DNA of 10,631 nt, taken from Burkholderiales bacterium. Lineage in GTDB: Bacteria > Pseudomonadota > Gammaproteobacteria > Burkholderiales > Burkholderiaceae. Position 1 is the stretch's first letter, and every line of letters begins with the position of its first letter. The translations under genes were made by a program, and so were the position numbers. The notes below the pieces were generated by a model that saw nothing but the letters and a program-made list of their open reading frames with translations, had not been told where the DNA came from and did not search any database. This document shows positions 6,100-10,631 of this stretch, piece by piece. The DNA is taken from the NCBI GenBank assembly GCA_903643055.1, contig CAHJWV010000148.1:1-10631 (forward strand), in the 5' to 3' direction.

Positions 6100-8074
6100 G
6101 CCGCTTCAGCCAATCGAAGAATTCGCCGTACCAGAGCCGTGAATTGCGGGGCTTCAAGATCCAGTGGTTTTCGTCCGGGAACCAGACCAGCCGCGCATCG
6201 ACGCCCTTGGCTTTCAGCGTGTTGTAGTAGGCCAGGCCCTGTTGATCGGGCACGCGGTAGTCGAGCGCGCCGTGGACGACGAGCGTCGGCGTTTTCATGT
6301 GCTTGACAAAGCTCAACGGGCTTTGCGATTGCACCTTCTGCGCATCGTCCCAGTACCAGGCACCAAGGTCTTTGGCATGCCAGCTGAAGGCGTCGTCGCT
6401 GAACATCGCGGTCCAGTCGAAGCAGCCGGCGTGGCACACGTAGGCCTGATAGCGGCCCGGCTTCACATGGCCGTTCATCCACGCAACCATGTAGCCGCCA
6501 TAGCTGCCGCCGGTGGCGAACACGCGTCGCCGATCGATCCAGGGCTTGGCAATCAGCCAGTCGGTAGCGGCTTCGATGTCTTGCAGCTCGAGTTCGCCCC
6601 AGCGGTGGGTGATGCTGTCGAGGAAGGCGTGGCCGAAGCCACTGGAGCCGTGGTAGTTGACGGCCGCCACCACATAGCCTTGCGCGGCGAACACATGGCT
6701 GTTCCAACGGTAATGGAAGGTGTCGCCCGCCGCGGCATGCGGGCCGCCATGGATCGAATGCATCAGCGGATAACGCTTCTTGCGGTCGAAGCCGGGCGGA
6801 TAGGTCAACCACACCTGAACCGGCTCGCCTTGCGCACCCTGGATGTTGATCGCTTCGTGCGAGCCCAGCGTGAACGCGGCCAGTTGCCGGTCGTTGAAAT
6901 GCTCCAGCCGCGTGGGTTCGGCGTCATGGCGCAGCGCGTGAATGCGCACCGGGTGGTCGAGTGAATCGGCGGCTATAACAATCACCTCGCCAGCCACATC
7001 GAAGCCGTGCACCCAGCCGCCGGTGGCTGCGATCTCAGCCTCACGCTGCGTCAGATCAAATCGGTAGAGATGGCGCCGGCCTTGGTCTTCGGCCCCGAAA
7101 TACACCGCCGAGCCATCGGCCGACCAGCGCAGGGGCGCGTTGACATCGTGGTCCCAATGGGCGCTCAGCACGCGCCAGCGGGCGTTGTGGTCGATGCAGG
7201 CCAGCTGGCTCGGCATCGTGTGGCGCTTGCCTTGATGGGCCGCGGTGAAGGCCAGGCGCTGGCCATCGGGGCTGTAGCGCGGCGCGCCGAAGTTCCAGGC
7301 TTTGTCATCGGCCAGCGTCTGCACCTGGCCATTGCGCAGGTTCAACTCGGCAAGGGCAAGGCAATGGTCGATCTGCTTTTCTGGCTGCGGGTCGAAGACA
7401 AAGGCGATGCGCCGGCCATCGGGCGAAATGTCGAACGCATCGCTGTCGGGCTCGGCGCGCGACAGTTCGCAGGGCGTGCCTTCGAACAGATCGCGTACGC
7501 GACCGGTGTCGATGTCTAAAACATGCAGGTGAGCCACGCGGCCCATTGGCAGGTTGTGGTCCCAATAGCGGTATTGGGTTTCACTGGTGACGTAAGCGGT
7601 CTCCTTGCGATCCTGGAATTCCTTGTGGCGCTTGGCCTGGGCCGCAGCGCCTTTCAGCTCCGGCCAGACCCAGGCGATGAACGCGATGCGCTTGCCATCA
7701 GGGAACCACTTGAAGGCGTCGATGCCGGGTGCGAAGTCGCTGATGCGCTGCGCCTCGCCGCCATCGGGGGCGATCAGGTAGAGCTGCGCGGTGTCGTCTT
7801 TCTTGTCCTGCTGATCGCGGCGGGCCAGGAAGGCAATGTGCCCACCCTGCGGTGACCACGCGGCCTGCCCATCTTTTTCACCACAGCTCGTCAGCCGGCG
7901 CGGCTCGCCGCCGAAGGTCGAGAACAGCCACAGACTGGATTGCCCCTTGTTCGCTTCCATCGAATAGCTCGCCACCGAGCACACCGCTTGGGCACCATCG
8001 GGGGACAGCGAAACATCGCCGATTCGATCGAGCGTCCACAAGTCATCGATGGTCAGAGTTTTGCGATCGGCCAT
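6035..8074 (-). CDS. S9 family (prolyl oligopeptidase/acylaminoacyl-peptidase-like) serine peptidase
   Basis: This 679-residue protein hydrolyses short peptides, by family either dipeptidyl-, oligo- or acylaminoacyl-peptides; the exact specificity cannot be read from the sequence. Residues 1 to about 400 show repeated beta-propeller blades, for instance SLSPDGAQAVCSVASY, WSPQGGHIAFLARR, FDISPDGRRIAFVFD and RYSPDGQRLAFTAAH. From about 420 to 665 lies the alpha/beta-hydrolase domain with SIHGGPH. The catalytic triad is visible: Ser524 in GGSYGGYM, Asp605 in HGALDYRVP and His637 in PDENHWIL. There is no signal peptide, so it should be cytoplasmic. The start MADRKTLTIDDLWTLDRIGD fits the family, though its ribosome binding site is weak. 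The C-terminus has an extra basic tail (SRRKKTVKKA) after the usual end of the hydrolase domain. The gene lies 92 bases behind the GNAT gene, separated by a possible weak terminator, so it may be read partly on its own. Confidence 0.93.
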   Translation of the reverse strand: MADRKTLTIDDLWTLDRIGDVSLSPDGAQAVCSVASYSMEANKGQSSLWLFSTFGGEPRRLTSCGEKDGQAAWSPQGGHIAFLARRDQQDKKDDTAQLYLIAPDGGEAQRISDFAPGIDAFKWFPDGKRIAFIAWVWPELKGAAAQAKRHKEFQDRKETAYVTSETQYRYWDHNLPMGRVAHLHVLDIDTGRVRDLFEGTPCELSRAEPDSDAFDISPDGRRIAFVFDPQPEKQIDHCLALAELNLRNGQVQTLADDKAWNFGAPRYSPDGQRLAFTAAHQGKRHTMPSQLACIDHNARWRVLSAHWDHDVNAPLRWSADGSAVYFGAEDQGRRHLYRFDLTQREAEIAATGGWVHGFDVAGEVIVIAADSLDHPVRIHALRHDAEPTRLEHFNDRQLAAFTLGSHEAINIQGAQGEPVQVWLTYPPGFDRKKRYPLMHSIHGGPHAAAGDTFHYRWNSHVFAAQGYVVAAVNYHGSSGFGHAFLDSITHRWGELELQDIEAATDWLIAKPWIDRRRVFATGGSYGGYMVAWMNGHVKPGRYQAYVCHAGCFDWTAMFSDDAFSWHAKDLGAWYWDDAQKVQSQSPLSFVKHMKTPTLVVHGALDYRVPDQQGLAYYNTLKAKGVDARLVWFPDENHWILKPRNSRLWYGEFFDWLKRHDPAQTDSAPASRRKKTVKKA

Positions 8075-8113
8075 GGCAGATGCACCGCTTCAGCGGCTCC
8101 GTTTTTGGATAAG

Positions 8114-8144
8114 AAAAAGAGGGCTGCGCCTTGAAGGGCAGGCC
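8114..8144 (-). terminator. Possible weak intrinsic terminator between the GNAT and S9 peptidase genes
   Basis: On the minus strand an imperfect hairpin (8144 down to about 8122, outer GGC/GCC pairs, inner CTGCC/GG..CAG with a two-base bulge and a CTTCAA loop) is followed two or three bases later by five T (8118-8114). It lies 23 bases past the GNAT stop and 40 bases before the S9 start. The stem is imperfect, so it may only attenuate transcription. Confidence 0.35.
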
Positions 8145-8166
8145 TGCTTCGAGAGAGTGGGGCGCG

Positions 8167-8760
8167 TCAACGCGGTCGGTCCAGCAACTCGCGCAGGTGG
8201 GTGCGGGTCGACGGCCATTCGCTGCGGGTCAGGCTGTACATGACTGTGTCACGCACGGTGCCGTCGCGGCGCAACGCATGGTGGCGCAGTACGCCATCGC
8301 GCCGGGCGCCCAGGCGCTCGATCGCCTTCTGGCTGGCGAGGTTCTCGATGTCGGTGCGCCAGCCGACCAGCTGCGCGCCCAAGGTGTCAAAAGCATGCGT
8401 CAGCAGCAGGAGCTTGCAGGTGGTGTTGACGTGGCTGCGCTGCGCGCTTGCGGCATACCAGGTGTAGCCAATTTCCAAGCGGTCGATGGCCGGCACGATG
8501 TCGTGGTAACTGCTGCTTCCGATCACTCGATTCGTTAGCAGATCCACCACGGCGAACGGCAGGCGGCTGCCCTCGGCTTGCTGCTTCAGTGCGCGCTCGA
8601 TGTAGGCCAGTGCATTTTCGGGTTCAGGCACCGAGGTGATACGAAGCTTCCACAGTTCGCCATCGGCTGCCGCGCTGCGCAGGCCTTCCAGATGCTGTGG
8701 CCCGAGCGGCTCCAGCCGCACACGCGTGTCGGCCAGCGTCGTCGGAAGAATCGCCTGCAT
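8167..8760 (-). CDS. GNAT-family N-acetyltransferase, RimJ/RimL-like
   Basis: The 197-residue product matches the RimJ/RimL-type branch of the GNAT superfamily (COG1670 type), which moves an acetyl group from acetyl-CoA to an amine; the acceptor is unknown. Signatures are the start TRVRLEPLGPQHLEGL, the central strand FAVVDLLTNRVIGSSSYHDI, and IGYTWYAASAQRSHVNTTCK followed by LLLLTHAFDTLGAQLVG, where the acetyl-CoA pyrophosphate loop is expected. Towards the C-terminus come TDIENLASQKAIERLGARRD and RDTVMYSLTRSEWP, both typical. The glycine-rich Q/RxxGxG/A loop is degenerate (QRSHVN). The start is 7 bases after the moxR stop, so the two genes are almost surely co-transcribed. No signal peptide is present. 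A physical or functional tie to the MoxR ATPase is only suggested by position. Confidence 0.88.
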   Translation of the reverse strand: MQAILPTTLADTRVRLEPLGPQHLEGLRSAAADGELWKLRITSVPEPENALAYIERALKQQAEGSRLPFAVVDLLTNRVIGSSSYHDIVPAIDRLEIGYTWYAASAQRSHVNTTCKLLLLTHAFDTLGAQLVGWRTDIENLASQKAIERLGARRDGVLRHHALRRDGTVRDTVMYSLTRSEWPSTRTHLRELLDRPR

Positions 8761-8767
8761 CGCTGGC

Positions 8768-9622
8768 TCAGCGGTTGTGCTTCTGCATGAAGACGAGCTT
8801 TTCGAACAGCGACACGTCTTGTTCGTTCTTCAGCAGCGCGCCGACCAGCGGCGGCACGGCCACCTTCTCGTCCTGGCTTTGCAGCACTTCGAGCGGAATG
8901 TCTTCGGCCACGAGCAGCTTGAGCCAATCCAGCAGCTCGGAGGTCGATGGCTTCTTCTTCAGACCCGGCAGGTTGCGCACTTCGTAGAAGTTTTTCAGCG
9001 CCGCGGCCAACAGTTCTTTTTTCAGCTGAGGGAAATGCACTTCGACGATGCGCTGCATCGTCACGGCATCGGGAAACTTGATGTAGTGGAAGAAGCAGCG
9101 GCGCAAAAAGGCGTCCGGCAAATCCTTTTCGTTGTTCGAGGTGATGAACACCAGCGGGCGGTGCCGGGCCTTGATCAGCTCGCGCGTCTCGTAGACATAG
9201 AACTCCATGCGGTCGATTTCGCGCAGCAGGTCGTTCGGGAATTCGATGTCGGCCTTGTCGATCTCGTCGATCAGCAAGACCACCGGTTGATCGGCGGTGA
9301 ACGCCTGCCACAGCACGCCCTTGACGATGTAGTTGTGGATGTCACGCACGCGTGCGCCACCATCGACATCGGCGAGCTGGCTGTCGCGCAGGCGGCTTAC
9401 CGCATCGTATTCGTACAGTCCTTGCTGGGCTTTCGTCGTGCTCTTCACATGCCATTGCAACAGCGGCATGCCCAGCGCCTGGGCCACCTCTTCGGCGAGC
9501 ATGGTTTTGCCGGTGCCTGGCTCTCCTTTGATCAGCAAAGGGCGCTTCAATGTGGCTGCTGCATTGACGGCCAGCATCAGGTCGTCGGTGGCGACGTAAG
9601 TGTCTGAGCCTTGGAACTTCAT
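8768..9622 (-). CDS. MoxR-family AAA+ ATPase
   Basis: This 284-residue AAA+ ATPase belongs to the MoxR group (COG0714 type), cytoplasmic ATP-driven chaperones that work with VWA-domain partners. Walker A is GEPGTGKT at residues 33-40 and Walker B is LLIDEID with Asp119 and Glu120. Sensor 1 is FITSNNEKDLP (Asn163), followed by the arginines of FLRRCFF (174-175). The stretch WHVKSTTKAQQGLYEYDAVS and the C-terminal GLKKKPSTSELLDWLKLL plus GALLKNEQDVSLFEKL are typical of the subgroup that pairs with CoxE-like VWA proteins. The frame is open to 9691, but I chose ATG 9622 because homology-like sequence (MKFQGSDTYVATDDLML) begins there and the extension runs into the promoter region shared with cytochrome c4. 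The GNAT gene follows by 7 bases. The expected VWA partner is not next door but at 3864-5048. Confidence 0.93.
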   Translation of the reverse strand: MKFQGSDTYVATDDLMLAVNAAATLKRPLLIKGEPGTGKTMLAEEVAQALGMPLLQWHVKSTTKAQQGLYEYDAVSRLRDSQLADVDGGARVRDIHNYIVKGVLWQAFTADQPVVLLIDEIDKADIEFPNDLLREIDRMEFYVYETRELIKARHRPLVFITSNNEKDLPDAFLRRCFFHYIKFPDAVTMQRIVEVHFPQLKKELLAAALKNFYEVRNLPGLKKKPSTSELLDWLKLLVAEDIPLEVLQSQDEKVAVPPLVGALLKNEQDVSLFEKLVFMQKHNR

Positions 9623-9699
9623 TCGTTCGAGTGCAGTAGAGGGGGTGGGCAGTATAAAGGCGACCCTATAATCCGCGGTACTTCGAAGCACGCACTCGC
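9623..9699. promoter_or_regulatory. Divergent promoter region between moxR and cytochrome c4, with a TATAAT box for cytochrome c4
   Basis: The 77 bases between two divergent starts must carry signals for both genes. A perfect -10 hexamer TATAAT lies on the plus strand at 9667-9672, 27 bases before the cytochrome c4 ATG, which would give a short leader of about 20 bases. No good -35 box lies 17 bases upstream (the region is G-rich). On the minus strand TATACT at 9656-9651 is a possible -10 for moxR, again without a clear -35. The two boxes are close, so the two directions might interfere with each other. Confidence 0.5.
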
Positions 9700-10359
9700 A
9701 TGATCATGAAATATCTGTTCTCGACGATCGTTGCCTTCGCGGCTCTGTCCGGATTCAATACGGGCGCACTCGCTCAGGACGCTAAAGCCGGCGAAAAAAA
9801 GGCAGCCATGTGCATTGGTTGCCATGGCATTCCAGGCTATCAATCCAGTTTTCCGGAAGTGCACAAGGTGCCGATGATCTCGGGCCAGGGCGCGAAATAC
9901 ATCGCCGCTGCACTGACGGCTTACCAGAAGGGTGATCGGAAGCATCCGACCATGCGTGCCATCGCGGCGCCGCTGACGGAACAAGACACCGCCGATCTGG
10001 CCGCCTTCTATGAAGCGCAGGCGAAAGACGTGCCGCCCGCGGATGTATCCGTGGCCTCCAAGCCGACTGCCGAAGTGGCCAAACTGCTGGAGCAGGGCGG
10101 CTGTTCGGCCTGCCACGGCGAGAACTTCAACAAGCCGATCGACGGCACCTACCCGAAGCTCGCCGGTCAGCATGCCGATTACCTCTACACCGCGCTGAAG
10201 GCGTACAAGAGCAAGGACAGCGCGCAGGTCGGCCGCAACAACGCGGTGATGGGTGCCACGGTGCAGCCGTTCACGCATGCGCAGTTGAAGGTGATTGCGC
10301 AATACCTCGCGACGCTGCCGAGCGACCTGCGGACCGTTCCCCAGTCGCGCTTTCGCTGA
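9700..10359 (+). CDS. Diheme cytochrome c4, periplasmic
   Basis: The 219-residue product has a Sec signal peptide (core LFSTIVAFAALSGFNTG, probable cleavage after ALA at residue 26). Two similar cytochrome domains follow, each with one heme c site: CIGCH at residues 38-42 and CSACH at 135-139. Likely axial methionines are Met85 (HPTMRAIA) and Met184 (NNAVMGATVQ); Met59 (VPMISGQ) is conserved-looking but less likely. The repeated YPKLAGQ/VPMISGQ and AL.AY pattern is typical of cytochrome c4. The family carries electrons in the periplasm from the bc1 complex to terminal oxidases. The ATG at 9700 and the ATG at 9706 are both possible starts and give nearly the same signal peptide. The gene stands alone: divergent from moxR on one side, closed by a strong terminator on the other. 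Confidence 0.93.
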   Translation: MIMKYLFSTIVAFAALSGFNTGALAQDAKAGEKKAAMCIGCHGIPGYQSSFPEVHKVPMISGQGAKYIAAALTAYQKGDRKHPTMRAIAAPLTEQDTADLAAFYEAQAKDVPPADVSVASKPTAEVAKLLEQGGCSACHGENFNKPIDGTYPKLAGQHADYLYTALKAYKSKDSAQVGRNNAVMGATVQPFTHAQLKVIAQYLATLPSDLRTVPQSRFR

Positions 10360-10392
10360 CCGCGCCCGAACGGCGGTTTTGTCTGTCCCCTC

Positions 10393-10419
10393 AACGCCGC
10401 TGGTCTCAGCGGCGTTTTT
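10393..10419 (+). terminator. Strong rho-independent terminator of the cytochrome c4 gene
   Basis: A perfect 10-bp stem (AACGCCGCTG, 10393-10402, with CAGCGGCGTT, 10407-10416) has a four-base GTCT loop. Five T in a row (10415-10419) overlap and follow its end. It lies 34 bases past the cytochrome c4 stop. A smaller ACCGC/GCGGT pairing followed by TTTT lies just before it (about 10360-10381) and may be a weak first stop. Confidence 0.88.
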
Positions 10420-10490
10420 GTTGGCGGATCACTGATCAAGTTTGGTGCTGTGCGGTCGATACAAAAACAGCTTCGCTGTCGCAGCCTCCC

Positions 10491-10631
10491 ATGCTCAAGA
10501 AGATCAAGGTCAAAGCGCTTCGCCTGGGCATGCACCTGCATGCGCTGGAAGGGTCGTGGCTGGACCATCCCTTCTGAAAGTCGAAGTTCGTGCTTTCCGA
10601 TCCCGCGGATCTGAACAAGCTGCTGGGCTGC
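10491..10631 (+). pseudogene. DUF3391/HD-GYP-type protein start, interrupted by TGA at codon 29 and cut by the window edge
   Basis: From ATG 10491 the reading is MLKKIKVKALRLGMHLHALE, then GSWLDHPF, a TGA at 10575-10577, then KSKFVLSDPADLNKLLGC in the same frame to the last base. This is the usual opening of the DUF3391 domain that precedes HD-GYP domains, which degrade cyclic di-GMP in the cytoplasm. In that family the residue after HPF is normally Trp (TGG), so a single G-to-A change explains the stop. The HD-GYP domain itself would lie beyond the window and is inferred. I see no good Shine-Dalgarno and no restart codon between the TGA and the edge. It could be a true null allele or a sequence error. 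Family call likely, broken state certain as given. Confidence 0.72.

Noticed and set aside
9623..9691. N-terminal extension of moxR to 9691
   Set aside because: It would run through the TATAAT promoter region of cytochrome c4, and family homology starts at Met 9622.
10468..10482. Short ACAGC-TTC-GCTGT hairpin before the HD-GYP-type gene
   Set aside because: Five base pairs with a three-base loop and no T-tract is too little to call a regulatory element.

Overview
The window is high-GC DNA from what is most likely a betaproteobacterium of the order Burkholderiales. The protein families point that way: a TamA with a lipobox, a CoxE-like VWA protein with its MoxR ATPase, a periplasmic diheme cytochrome c4, and the start of a DUF3391/HD-GYP protein. 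All seven complete genes stop with TGA, which suits high GC and shows that TGA is a normal stop here. I see no mobile element, CRISPR array, tRNA, rRNA or phage gene. Coding density is high and no gene-free stretch exceeds about 200 bases.

Layout. Bases 1-5048 are a minus-strand operon read right to left: a CoxE-like VWA protein (5048-3864), tamA (3867-1933) and tamB (1933 to beyond base 1). Both junctions are 4-base ATGA stop/start overlaps. Next is a plus-strand gene for an unrecognised secreted, beta-rich protein (5245-5916). A second minus-strand block runs from 9622 to 6035: a MoxR-type AAA+ ATPase, a RimJ/RimL-like GNAT acetyltransferase 7 bases behind it, and an S9 serine peptidase. 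Divergent from moxR is cytochrome c4 (9700-10359), which ends in a clear intrinsic terminator. The right edge holds the start of a DUF3391/HD-GYP gene (10491 onward), broken at codon 29 by an in-frame TGA where the family has tryptophan.

How the genes may work together. TamA (outer-membrane Omp85 barrel) and TamB (inner-membrane-anchored periplasm-spanning protein) form the translocation and assembly module for the outer membrane. MoxR ATPases and CoxE-like VWA proteins usually act as a chaperone pair and are usually adjacent. Here the pair is split by about 3.7 kb, and the VWA gene is instead fused by overlap to tamAB. The orphan secreted protein sits divergently next to that operon. A link between the MoxR/VWA pair and outer-membrane biogenesis is the most interesting hypothesis here, but it rests on gene order alone. 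Most of the window is otherwise ordinary chromosomal housekeeping DNA, and I found no convincing new defence or mobile system.
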